Assembly (NCBI GenBank): GCA_917880885.1
Contig: OU862913.1
Coordinates: forward strand, 7,068,001-7,132,000
Direction of reading: 5' to 3'
Origin: Limnephilus marmoratus
Taxonomy: Eukaryota; Arthropoda; Insecta; Trichoptera; Limnephilidae
DNA: 64,000 nucleotides
The notes under the pieces were generated by a model. The model was given only the letters and a program-made list of their open reading frames with translations, had not been told where the DNA came from and searched no databases. Below, piece by piece: positions 37,234 through 47,988 of this stretch. Every line of letters starts with the position of its first letter. Within the stretch, counting starts at the first letter, position 1. A program made the position numbers and the translations under genes.

Positions 37234-37742
37234 TTCGAGTTACTTTCCACAGCCTTAATTTAGTTTCAAATGATTTCACGTGTCACTCAGCTTCAACTTT
37301 TCTTTTCTTTGTAGTTGTCATTAATAGGATTTTATTGATTTATTATCCACTTTACTTCCGCAACGTCGACTAGAAAATAATTTTTACGACAGACTGCCTG
37401 AGATTCCTCTCCGAATAGAGTTACTATCAATCCTGATATACCGGGACTGTCCCGTTCAAGAAAATTAAAAGTTCCGACGGAATTTCACTATCGTTTCACA
37501 ATAACAAATTAAAATAAAAGTAAAATGGGAGGTTTTATCACTTTTCATTGGTATCTAAATAACAATTTTGTAATAACGTCTTAAAAATGCATCTGAAACA
37601 CCGTAAAAAACCCATTCCGTTCTTTGTAGTTTTTTGTGGTTCTTTCAGCAGGTCGCACCAAAAGTGCCCGCGGGCCGCACCAAAAGGCCTCTCGGGCCGC
37701 ATGCGGCCCGCGGGCCGCAGGTTCCCCACCCCTGCTTTAGAG

Positions 37743-38171
37743 CGTTAGTGCAATTATTATTATTTTTTTTTTATTAGGTAAATATTTAAAACATAGTCTT
37801 TGATAAACTCCGACGAAACAAGATATAATAGTAATAAAATTATAAAAAAATAAAAATACTCGAAATCTCTAGTCTAATAGTTAGTTGCTGTCTTTTGCTA
37901 TTGCTGTGCGGAAGGTCATCATAAAAAGAGTGGCAACTAGATGGTAATACACTTTTTAGGTCTTGCAAATCTTTATACTTCCGCTTTGTAGGTAATTGGT
38001 ATTCTAGCTGCATACAATTTCTGCAGGTGATTTATTTGTTTAATGCTGTTGCGTGGGACGATGTGGTAACGGCTGAAGCTCGTCATCAAAACCAATTTTA
38101 TAGACAATTTTTTACCAGGCCGTATAGATTTGTGGAGATCGTAATAAAAGTGGGAAGGAACTATTTTTAGA
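37743..38171. other. Spacer, nothing recognised
   Basis: AT-rich sequence between the hAT element and a putative LTR; no features. Confidence 0.4.
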
Positions 38172-38516
38172 TGTTAATAATATTATTTATCGCACTGGCA
38201 ATTTACAACATTAGCGCCACGAGCGGCCGGTGGATGTAAACTATCCTGACAGATTTGACAGCCACTTGCTTTGTGAATTCCGGCCGTATTTGTTGGTTCC
38301 TCATTTCTGCTTTTATTACGATTTCGTGTAATCTTAAGGAAACCCTTCTGATTTTAGAGTAACATCACGGTTAATTGATTTGTCAATAAATTGAAGTTTA
38401 TTATCCAAGAAATATCAGTGTATTATTCACATCCCGTGATCTTGATGGTGTACCAATCCGCGACAGAGGTGATTCATTATTCACCCTACAAATCCCATAT
38501 TGGTGCCAACCACCAT
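38172..38516 (+). repeat. Putative 5' LTR
   Basis: Starts TGTTAATAATATTATTTATC and includes ATTAGCGCCACGAGCGG. The 3' boundary is set by the PBS-like sequence that follows at 38519. With no second LTR to compare, limits are provisional. Confidence 0.45.
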
Positions 38517-38533
38517 ATTGGTGACCTACCGAC

Positions 38534-39304
38534 GAACACATATATTACACGACCTAATCACGAAATAATACGACCGGAGTTCACAAATGCAATGTCCTGG
38601 GAAGTTTTTCGTAAGTTTTTCCAATTTTAGTACATTTTTTAGTAATTTAACGTCAGTTGTTTAAATGTCCCAGTTAATTTTAAGAGAAAATATTATTTCA
38701 TATAGCATCCAACTAATCTGTAATAAAATGATCATTACGACACCAATTCTAATGAATTTGTAACAATTGATTTAAGTGAGAATGGATTCCTGGCAGAGCT
38801 GCAATCCGATACCAGGCACATCAGGGTGGAGCGTGTAATTTGAAACTTCGAGCGACTCGCCGGATGATTGCAGATTGCGCTGAGGATTCAAGCTGCAGGA
38901 GAATGGTCCATACTATCGTACCCTGGATAAGCCACGTAAAATTTAAAAAAATTATTAAACAATAATGTTACAAGTTTTGTGTCCACGTGCTCTCTTTTTT
39001 TGTTGTAGCGAAAAACCATTGCTAGCAGATAAAGATCACTAACGATCATTAACAATATCAGAGTCACTGTTTTTTTTTTCAGATAATCCGTACTTTCAAT
39101 AATTTTACAAACGCATTGTTACGAAATTAAAATTTGCTTCATAACTTTCCAACAAATGAATTGTCACATTTCAAATTTTATGCACACATTATGTTTGCAA
39201 GACAAATTTTAGCAAATCCAATAAATGATTTTTAAAGTTTTAAATAATTACACAATTTTTTTTTTTTAAATAATTAAAATTAATTAAATCATCCACTGTA
39301 TCAA
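38534..39304 (+). other. Retrotransposon leader, non-coding
   Basis: Between the putative PBS and the LINE insertion; a 79-codon ORF overlapping the LTR/PBS has no recognisable features. Confidence 0.4.
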
Positions 39305-40836
39305 GCCACTAATTTTACCTAACCAACATGGTTTCACTTCAGGAAAATCTACCTTGTCTAATCTTTTAATCTACCAAAACTATATATCCGAATCCATGTC
39401 TAAGAAGTTACAAGTTGATTCAGTCTATACCGATTTCAGCAAAGCATTTGACAGAGTTAATCATGATCTCTTGTTAAAAAAACTTCACAAATTAGGAATA
39501 GTAGGGTATTTATACGAGTGGTTTAAAAGTTATTTATGTAACAGGCAATTAGCCGTTAAAATTGATGGCTTTACTTCATATAAATTTATCGCTACCAGCG
39601 GCGTTCCACAAGGGTCACATTTGGGACCAATTTTATTTTTGATATTTGTGAATGATGTTCTTACTATTTTCAACGATGTCCAAGTTTTAATGTTTGCGGA
39701 CGATATGAAAATATATAAAGCTATAAGAAATATTAATGACTGTCAAACATTGTCTAATAATTTGTTTAAACTTTTTGTTTGGTGCCAAGAGAACTGTCTA
39801 CAACTAAATTTAAGTAAATGTCTTATTATGAGATTTCATAGAATAAAAAATCCAATAATTTATGAGTACTCCATTAATGATGTAGTGCTAACAGCTGTAA
39901 CCGAGGTGAATGATTTAGGTGTAAACTTTGATCAAAAACTGAAATTTATAAATCATATTGAAATTACATCAAATAAAGCTTTGAAAATGTTGGGTTTCGT
40001 AATAAGAATTTGCAGCCAATTTAAAAACATTCAAACCATTAAAAATTTGTACATGTCATTGGTAAGGAGTCAAATCGAGTACAACTCGACAGTATGGGCA
40101 CCTAGTTATGCTAAGCATTCACTCAAGATAGAAAGAATTCAAAATAAATTCTTAAGATATATTAATTTCAGAATGGGTATCACAAGTGAATGTATCAACT
40201 ATGATTATCTACTATGTCAACTTAATTTATTAAAATTGTCTGAACGCAGAATAGTATATGACCTAACATGTTTACATAAAATCATAAATTCAGTAATTGA
40301 CAGCCCTGAACTATTAAACTTGATTTCTTTCCATATACCTCGCAATTCAACATCGAGGCAGTATCTACCATTCTATTGTGACAACTCCAACACAGAATCA
40401 CAATTGTATACCCCCGTTCGCCGTATACAAAATTTGGGTAATGACTATAAAGATGTTGTTGATATATTTAACACATCATTCACTAAATACAAACAAGTCT
40501 TAGTAGAATTTATATCAAAAAGAAGAACAACAAATTTAATTAATCCAACTGAATGGCTCTGCTTCGAATCATTTCACATGTACTTTACTTTTCCCAGTCT
40601 ACATTTTTTTCCATCTTGCATGGTGGAGTATTTTGTTTTAATTTCAATTTGTTTTTTATTGTATTTTTGTTTTAGATTTGGTTATGATTTTGATTTTGTT
40701 TTTGTTTTGTTTATGTATTTGTTTTTTTAAATTTTGTTATGCACATTTAAATTTAGATGTTCTTTGTTAAAAAAAAAATGCATGTTAAAGCCCAGCAGGG
40801 CGTGAAATTCAATAAATAAATAAATAAATAAATAAA
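39305..40836 (+). mobile_element. 5'-truncated LINE inserted in the Gypsy leader
   Basis: Begins in the RT domain (LPNQHGFTSGKSTLSN near 39318) and ends with a (AATA)n tail at about 40810-40836. Same grade as the LINE at 30212-34248. Confidence 0.85.
39354..40730 (+). pseudogene. LINE reverse transcriptase, 5'-truncated
   Basis: The open frame (458 codons) carries motif A YTDFSKAFDRVNHD, motif B GVPQGSHLGPILFLIFVND, catalytic MFADDMKIY, NCLQLNLSKCLIMRF and the C-terminal VRSQIEYNSTVWAPSY / RIQNKFLRYINFR region. Catalytic residues are all present but the endonuclease and N-terminal RT are missing, so the copy is dead on arrival. Confidence 0.85.
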
Positions 40837-41056
40837 ATAATTTAACATAAATGCAGTGTGCCACGCTTTAAACATATGGTGAATTTAGTTGTGCAAATAC
40901 TTTTTACATGCTGTATATTTACATGAATTGCAATTTTTACTAGATTTCTTGTGTTTTTTCCACTGTGATAAGGCTTTAAAATATTTTTTTATTTGGGATG
41001 TTTTTTTCTCTTAAATATAATATGTCTTGCGTACTTAAATCTTTACAAATGCTGAA

Positions 41057-42049
41057 ATGATCTCCGACGAAGACATCATATCGGGTGATGAAGACAACAC
41101 ACTCCACATCGGAAATAGCAATCCTTGCACAAGTAAACTTTTTGAAGAACCTGAAATTAATAAACCAAAAAAAATGGAGCAATCAAACACGGATGTACAG
41201 CACGTAACAGTGAGATTATCATCTGTCTGGAAACATCATATCGCACTCTGGTTCGCCCAAGCTGAAAGCCAATTTGCAAATTCACGGGTCAAGGACGATT
41301 TTACAAAATATAATATCATTGTAGCAGCATTGGATTCCGAAGCGCTACAATGCGTCAGCGATATCGTAATTAAACCTCCAGCGAATGAAAAATATCAACG
41401 AATTAAATCAGCACTCATCGAACGTCTACAAGATTCGGAAGAGAAAAAATTGACACGACTCCTTACAGGCATACAACTGGAGGATAGAAAGCCGACGGGT
41501 TTATTACGTCACATGCTGGAGCTAGCCGGTCCAGCACTTGCAGAAAGCAACATCGTAAAAACGCTCTGGCTACAAAGGCTACCTCAACATGTTCAAGCAA
41601 TTTTATCAGCACTCCCGGATAACAATCTCGATCAGTTGGCATCAGCGGCTGACAAAATTGTCGACGTCTACCAGACAACAGAGTGTACTGCAGTTGACAA
41701 CAGAAACCAACCGGGACCTTCAAGGATGGAATCCGAAAATACTATCCTACTTCAACTGCAGAATCAGATGACAGCGTTAACTGAAGAAATGAAGAAATTA
41801 AAAATGAATAACAACATCCATCAAAAGAATTTCCGCGGAAGTCCAAGGCGCTATAACAATCATCAGTCACCTTCAACGTCAAACAACTCGTGGAGACCTA
41901 GGCCAGGATCCCGAGGTAGATCGCCTCAAAAATCGCCCAACGGATACTGCATTGCGCACGCTAAATATGGAGATAAAGCGTATAAATGTTTCAAACCATG
42001 CACATTCCACAGGAACCAGTCGGGAAACGACAAAGGAAGCCCACCGTAG
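41057..42049 (+). CDS. Gypsy (CsRn1-like) Gag
   Basis: 330 aa. A capsid-type core spans about residues 45-215 (WKHHIALWFAQAESQF, YNIIVAALDSEALQCVSDI, LIERLQDSEEKKLTRLL, LWLQRLPQHVQAILSAL). A basic Pro/Ser/Asn-rich stretch follows, then the terminal motif YCIAHAKYGDKAYKCFKPCTF, a CHCC arrangement rather than the usual CCHC knuckle. The frame overlaps the next one by 64 nt and lies in a -1 relation to it, as expected for frameshift expression of pol. The gag frame itself is undamaged. Confidence 0.8.
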   Translation: MISDEDIISGDEDNTLHIGNSNPCTSKLFEEPEINKPKKMEQSNTDVQHVTVRLSSVWKHHIALWFAQAESQFANSRVKDDFTKYNIIVAALDSEALQCVSDIVIKPPANEKYQRIKSALIERLQDSEEKKLTRLLTGIQLEDRKPTGLLRHMLELAGPALAESNIVKTLWLQRLPQHVQAILSALPDNNLDQLASAADKIVDVYQTTECTAVDNRNQPGPSRMESENTILLQLQNQMTALTEEMKKLKMNNNIHQKNFRGSPRRYNNHQSPSTSNNSWRPRPGSRGRSPQKSPNGYCIAHAKYGDKAYKCFKPCTFHRNQSGNDKGSPP

Positions 42050-42549
42050 ATACGTGTGAGATTCCACCTACTTATCGTCTCTTCCTTTTTGAGCGGGAAA
42101 CGCGTCAACGATTTTTAATTGACACAGGCGCCGATATTTCTGTGATACCACGTAATGCATATAGTAAGAAGAACAGTATCACCTCGGATAATTGTCCCGC
42201 AACATTGTTTGGCGCAAACGGAAATCCTATAAAGACCTATGGAACTAGGATTTTAGAATTAAATTTTGGCCTACGCCGGTCTTTGAGATGGCGTTTCATA
42301 GTAGCCGATGTGTCAAGACCCATTATTGGAGCTGACTTCCTTCACCATTACAATTTGTCTGTGAATTTAAAAAAGGCAATCCTCTTGGATCATTCAACCG
42401 GACTGCAAATCCCCGGAGTTACGTATAAAGGACCTACTACTGCCATATCAATATTGTCAACAATGCAGAAGTACAAAGAAATTTTGAACAAATATCCAAC
42501 TTTAACAAGACCCAACATGAAAATTACTGACTTTAAAAACACTGTGTAA
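41986..42549 (+). pseudogene. Gypsy protease region, ends at a 2-nt insertion
   Basis: The frame contains the active site FLIDTGADISVIP and the flap/second-half signature RPIIGADFLHHYNLSVNL, a retropepsin. It leads towards the RT linker (KITDFKNTV) but ends in TAA at 42547. The collinear reading resumes one frame over ([17 protein letters not shown]), consistent with a 2-nt insertion at about 42548. Confidence 0.8.
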
Positions 42550-44794
42550 CGCATTGCATAGAAACAAAAGGACCGCCAGTTACTGAACGTGCCCGCAGAT
42601 TAGCACCAGCCCTATTGGAGGCTGCCAAAAAAAAATTCAAGTATCTGATGGAACAGGGGATCTGCAGGCCATCAAAGAGCAATTGGGCCAGCCCCTCACA
42701 TATGGTAAAGAAAAGCGATGGCCAGTGGCGTCCTTGTGGCGATTATCGTAGATTGAACGCACAAACGATCCCGGACAAATACCCCATACCTCAACTTTAT
42801 GACTTTGCTCACAAGCTCACAAAAGCAAAGATCTTCAGCACAGTAGACCTCACACGTGCGTACCACCAGATACCAGTCGAACCTGAAGATATTCCGAAGA
42901 CAGCCATCATCACACCGTTCGGATTGTTCGAATTCACGTCAATGCAATTTGGATTGTCCAACGCTGCGCAAACCTTTCAACGATTTATGCACGCAGTCAC
43001 AAGAGATCTCGATTTTTGTTTCGTTTACCTCGACGATATACTGTTCGCTTCAGAAAATGAAGAGGAGCATAAAAAACACTTGGATATCCTATTCAAACGA
43101 TTTGCCGACAATGGCCTTGTTATAAACATTCATAAATGTCAATTTGGTGTTACATCTGTCAACTTCCTAGGTCACACAATTACACCAGAGGGAATGACAC
43201 CAATCAAAGAGAAAGTCAAAGCCATTACCGACTTTCCTCTACCAAAAACAGCTAAAGGGTTAAGAAGATTCTTAGGAATGTTGAACTATTATCGCAAGTT
43301 TCTCCCGAATTCAATCCATACCCAAGCCAAGCTATTCGACTGTATTGCAGGATACAAGAAAAACGACAAACGTTTACTGACTTGGAACCAAGAAATGACG
43401 GCAGCATTTGAAGACTGTAAAAATCAACTTGCGAATACAACTCTTCTGGCACATCCAGATCCCAACTCAAGAATTGCCACCATGGTAGATGCTTCGGACA
43501 TGGCGATCGGATCTTCTTTGCAACAATTCAAAAACAATACTTGGGAACCTCTTGGATTTTTTTCAAAGAAATTTACAGCACCGCAGCGCAAATACAGCAC
43601 TTTTGATCGGGAATTAACAGGCATCTTTGAAGCTGTAAAATAATTCAGAAATAACATTGAAGGTCGCACTTTCACAATTTATACCGATCATAAGCCAATC
43701 ACCTTTGCCTTCAGTAAGAAGCGAGCATCTAGCTCTCCACGCCAAGAAAGGCAGCTGGATTTCATTGCACAGTTTTCAACAGATATAAGGCACATCTCGG
43801 GTCACCAGAACACAGTAGCTGACACTCTATCTCGAGTTGAAGAGATCAACTGTCCTACTATTGAATACAAGGAAATGGGACAAGCGCAGAATCAAAACGA
43901 CGATATAATTAAGGCAAAAGATGATTCCGCCCTATCCTTGCGTCAATTGGTGATCCCTGGCACAAACACTTCATTATGGTGCGACATCTCGACAGGTCAT
44001 GTCAGACCTTTTGTACCACAGGACATGCGAAATACTGTCATACAAAGCGTTCATAACGTATGTCACCCAGGAGTGGCAGGAACAACAAACACAATCAAAC
44101 AAAGATTTGTGTGGCCGAACATGAAATCTGATATAAGAAACTTCGTCAAACATTGCATTGCCTGTCAAAAAGCTATAGTTTCTAAACATACGGTTACCCC
44201 ACCGTCAACGTATTTATTACCAGAAGATCGCTTCAACAATATTCATATTGATCTGGTAGGCCCATTGCCAGCTTGCAACGGGTATCAATATCTGTTAACA
44301 ATAATAGACAGATTTACTCGCTGGCCCGAAGCAATACCATTAAAAGACATGTCCGCCGAGACCGTGGCTACAGCACTAACAACTCACTGGATCGCTAGAC
44401 ATGGAGTACCAATCACCATAACTTCAGATCAAGGTCGTCAATTTGAAAGCCATTTGTTCAAAAAACTTACAGAGAAGTTTGGAATCAAGCATTCGAGGAC
44501 TACTGCATACCATTCTCAAGCAAACGGAATCATAGAACGTTGGCACCGCACTTTGAAAGCGTCGCTCATGTCGAGTGGCGAGCAAAATTGGTTAGAAACG
44601 CTTCCACTCATATTACTTGGCCTGAGATCAACAGTTCGGGAGGAATTAAAATGTTCACCAGCTGAACTTGCCTACGGAAGAACCCTACGGTTACCCTGTG
44701 ACTTCTTCACAAGTACTCCACGAGAGGAGCCCGATACTTACATCGGACGTTTACAGAGGAAATTTGAAGAAATAAAACCAATGAAAAATAAATG
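42550..44794 (+). pseudogene. Gypsy RT-RNase H-integrase pseudogene
   Basis: [51 protein letters not shown] and catalytic [11 protein letters not shown]. RNase H starts at [18 protein letters not shown] and continues with IYTDHKPITFAF after an in-frame TAA at 43641. Integrase: the HHCC finger (HNVCH...CIACQ), then DLVGPL, TSDQGRQFES and IIERWHRTLK giving the DDE triad. The frame runs to 44794, where the C-terminal chromatin-contact region is replaced by a LINE fragment. One frameshift and one stop make this copy inactive, but it is only modestly decayed. Confidence 0.85.
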
Positions 44795-45650
44795 ACGGAA
44801 GTTAAGGACTTGGGAATAGTGTTAGACCCGAAACTACTATTTGACCGCCACATTGAATCCATGGTATCAAAGGCTTCCAAGATACTAGGCTTTGTACTTA
44901 GAACCTGCAAAGACTTTAAAAATGTAAAAACCATGAAAATGCTTTATTTTGCATACGTACGCAGTTCTCTGGAGTACGCCTCTCAAATCTGGAACCCCAA
45001 GTATATATGTCACATAGATAGGATTGAAAAAGTGCAAAACCGATTTTTACGATACCTTGACTTTCGGAGCTATCGTCCTCATCTGAGCCACGAAGAGTCA
45101 GCCGCGTTCTTCAGGATATCGTCATTGGAAAGTCGAAGAAATTTGGCAGATGTACTATTCTTACAAAAAATAGCTACCTCTATGATAGATTGCCCGGAAT
45201 TAGTAGAAAGAATTCAACTTAGAGTGCCCATCAGACATACCAGACAAAACCACGCATTAAACATTCCTCACTGCAACACTAACTCTAAACAAAATACATT
45301 CATTCATCGTGATACACACACCTTTAACATTTCATACAAAGAATTCGACTTATTTAAAACAGTACCTAACGTTTTCAAAACTAAAATGAATAAATAACAT
45401 TTACCCATACAAACCATTACTTACACAGAAAAGATCCATCCCTTTCCACTCCCTTCCACCATCCCATCCACATAACATAATGTAACTATTTTTTCTCGAT
45501 TTCTCTTTATACCTACTCACTAAATAATTAAGATACTTCAGCGAAAACCTATTATTGGTTAAATTTCTGTACATATTTCATCAAACATTATTAATAATTG
45601 TAACTGTTGGTTTTCTTAATAAAATAAAATAAAAAAATAAAAACATAAAA
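44792..45650 (+). mobile_element. 5'-truncated LINE 3' end
   Basis: An ORF2 C-terminal fragment (44792-45397: TEVKDLGIVLDPKLLFDRHI, AYVRSSLEYASQIWNPKY, KVQNRFLRYLDFRSY) precedes a 200-bp 3' UTR and an AAATAAAATAAAAAAATAAAA tail at about 45620-45650. It truncates the Gypsy integrase. The C-terminal part matches the LINEs at 31046 and 39354 in type but is a distinct sequence. Confidence 0.8.
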
Positions 45651-45687
45651 ATACACGGAAACTGTTTAATAGAATATATTAGTACAA

Positions 45688-45838
45688 TGTTGGCTGTAAG
45701 CCGTCTGACGAGAAAGAGGGCGCGCGAGATCTCCGCTCGCTATTATATCGTACCGATGTTAGGTCGCTTCGGCTAGGTTCGGTATTTCCGAACCTACCCG
45801 ACAGATATATATATATTATATATATTACTAACACTACA
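45688..45838 (-). repeat. LTR of the minus-strand Gypsy element
   Basis: Minus strand begins TGTAGTGTTAG and ends CAGCCAACA (TGT...ACA). It contains a TA-repeat, an inverted repeat around GGTTCGGAAATACCGAACC and a GATATAAT block. It lies directly after the PPT. Confidence 0.7.
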
Positions 45839-45964
45839 TCTCTCCCTCCTTCAACTCTGAAGCTACTTATTTCAATATTTCACACTTAAATAACAATTAA
45901 CATAAATTATAATACTTCATAAATATAATTTTAAGATACACATAATTCAACCGCGGTGACTGGG

Positions 45965-46962
45965 TCAAGTTGTCCCGTCTCCCCTGGAAGTTGTGGGTGC
46001 CTTGCGACTTGAACGCAGTCTTCCCGACCATGGTCTCTGTTGCCGTGCCTGCTCCGACACCACTTCCTCCCCCACCAACCTGGAATCAGGAGAAAACCCA
46101 GTCAATCCACGCAACAAGGTCGAAGTCTCTAACTCATGAGGCTCGTTCCTCAAAATTTCAGACGCGGGATGCTGCGCAATATTGCCATCTTCCTTCCAGC
46201 TCACTGACATTTCCCTCATTTGGTCCACATGTCTCTTCCATGTCACATCAGTGTTTCCTATTTTAATAATATAAACTTTTTTACCTTTTCTAGAGACTGC
46301 ACCCTTAGCCCAAACGACTTTATTATCATGACGATAATCTTTTGTTAAACATTTTTGTCCAACTTTAAAAACCCTGGTTTTTACCCCTCTGTAAAACCTA
46401 ATTTGATCCGATTGAGCTTTAGAAATGTTAACGTTAGCTTCCTTGACTTTTTCCGAAAAGTCTTCTCCATTTTTAACTGGCAATAAACTGTCGAACGTAG
46501 AACGCAGCCTTCTTCCTAATAACAGAACCGCTGGTTCAATACCTGTCGAACAATGGAAAGAATTTCTATAGTCCATTAAAAAATTCAACAGCTTGACATT
46601 AAAATCTAGTGGGAATTTACCGTTTATTAACAGTTTCTTGAGGAACATTTTCGAAATTTTTACTGCATTTTCTGCCAATCCGTTTGACTGGGGGTGTTTC
46701 ACCGGAGAAGTCATAAGTTTAATATTGTTCTCCTTTAAAAAAACTCTAAATTCCTCACTTGTAAAAACTGAGCCATTGTCAGATACAATTAACTCAGGGT
46801 TGCCAAAATTAGAAAAAACTTTCCTCAATTCCATAATCGTATTAGTTGAATCTGCCTTCTGCACCTCGATACAGTCTAACCACTTCGAGAATGAGTCACA
46901 AACCACGAGGAACATCTTCCCCGCTAGGGGCCCACAATAATCTAGATGTACCCTACTCCAAG
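45965..46962 (-). pseudogene. Gypsy integrase, N-terminally truncated
   Basis: The reading starts in HLDYCGPLAGKMFLVVCDSF (first catalytic Asp) and continues IVSDNGSVFTSEEF (second Asp) and NGLAENAVKISKMFLKKLL (Glu), the DDE triad of a Ty3/Gypsy integrase. The C-terminal region (GQKCLTKDYRHDNKVVWAKG, KVYIIKIGNTDVTWKRHVDQ) is the GPY/F-like module followed by a variable tail to a stop at 45965. The zinc-binding domain and upstream pol are removed by the BEL/Pao insertion at 46963. Confidence 0.85.
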
Positions 46963-47343
46963 TGTAAAGTTTTAAGGTAAGGAACTGGTAATGAAAGACT
47001 CATCTTCAGGACAATTTTTAAGGGACTCTTGAGTTTATTGATTCTATCGCCAATTTCATTTTAATAACCGGAAGATATAAAACTACCCGAGACAGACCAA
47101 GGAGTTACTAGTTAATTAAGTGTGTCTTTAGCGAAGCGTTGAGAAGAAAGGAGAAATATTACCTTAAAAAACAACTATTTATAGAATAACCCCCCTCATC
47201 TGGCTCGAGCCTTGTATCTTCCGGTGACATCTAGTGACTATTTGTCTAACTAGCTATGAGACTTCTCACCTAATGGTTTTATGTAGAATCTAGAGGGGTG
47301 TGAGTCCTGGCAAAATTATATTTATAGTCCTGAAATTTAAACA
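46963..47343 (-). repeat. BEL/Pao 3' LTR
   Basis: 381 bp. Minus strand begins TGTTTAAATTTCAGGACTAT with a TATAAAT block, ends CTTAAAACTTTACA, and is preceded by a purine-rich GGGTGGGAATATA tract serving as PPT. Confidence 0.75.
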
Positions 47344-47988
47344 TATATTCCCACCCAAAAAACGGTGAGGATCAGAGTTTTTTATTACACAAAAATGAAC
47401 AAAAATATCCCACTTATAATACTAAAAATAACTCACAATATTTTTAATTTTAACTACTTCACCCCAGATTAAATTATGCAACTAACAAATTCATATTTAC
47501 ATGATCTAGCTAAAAATGCAAAGTTAAAAATTAAGTCAATGAGTTATAACAATTACACATTCAATTTTAGGACAAACACAAAATACAATGAGGACTGGAC
47601 CAGGTCTTCCTTCCAGGACAGCCAATTTTATTGCAAATATTATTAAATGTTTAATATTAAATATATATGGGCACTTGAAGTGTTTTTTTATTATTATTAT
47701 TATTTTGGTTGGTTTATAACCTTTAATTTACACCCAATCTGGTTTTTCTTTTTACACTAGTTTAACAAGAGGTCACGACCTCCACCACCTTTATTCATTT
47801 TGCCTTTATTATACCCTTTTATTGTTTTTCACTTTTATTTGCATTTTTTCATTAATTTTTTATTGTTTTTCACTTTTATTTGCACCTTTTCATTAATTTA
47901 AAGTCTGGTTTTAGAACTTCAGCATCATCAATATATTATGCCTTGCTTGGAGGCGCCACACTGTGCGTTGGCGCTACTGGGTCGCTTC
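47344..47988 (-). other. BEL/Pao 3' untranslated region
   Basis: Between integrase and the PPT; AT-rich with tandem (ATT)n near 47690 and a duplicated ATTGTTTTTCACTTTTATTTGCA phrase (47820 and 47860). No coding content. Confidence 0.5.

Larger units (their letters stand above)
35767..37734 (-). mobile_element. hAT transposon with zinc-finger-like cargo
   Basis: Perfect inverted ends (CAGGGGTGGGGAACCT) at 35767 and 37734 are flanked by an exact 8-bp target duplication CTTTAGAG (35759-35766 and 37735-37742), the hAT signature. Subterminal GC-rich blocks (GCGGGCC / GGCCCGCGGGCCGC) follow. A G-run lies at about 35863. Inside, on the minus strand, is a transposase fragment joined to zinc-finger-like repeats. 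The element is 1,968 bp and lacks a complete transposase, so it is non-autonomous. Confidence 0.9.
38172..44795 (+). mobile_element. CsRn1-like Gypsy LTR retrotransposon, split and 3'-truncated
   Basis: A putative 5' LTR begins TGTTAATAAT at 38172. A primer-binding-like TGGTGACCTACCGACG (38519) resembles the complement of the tRNA-Trp 3' end, the primer used by the CsRn1 clade. Gag (41057-42049) ends in a CHCC-type Cys/His motif, also typical of that clade. Protease, RT, RNase H and integrase follow but carry a frameshift and a stop. A LINE sits in the leader (39305-40836) and another LINE fragment truncates integrase at 44795. No 3' LTR is found. Confidence 0.7.
45688..46962 (-). mobile_element. 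3' end of a minus-strand Gypsy element, cut by BEL/Pao
   Basis: On the minus strand: an integrase reading frame, a polypurine tract (complement of TCTCTCCCTCCTTCAAC, 45839-45855) and a 151-bp LTR (45688-45838). The element stops at 46962 exactly where the BEL/Pao LTR begins, showing that BEL/Pao inserted into it. The other half is not found in the window. Confidence 0.8.

Noticed and set aside
38391..38630. 79-codon ORF as a host gene
   Set aside because: It spans the putative LTR end and PBS of a Gypsy element and has no recognisable domain.
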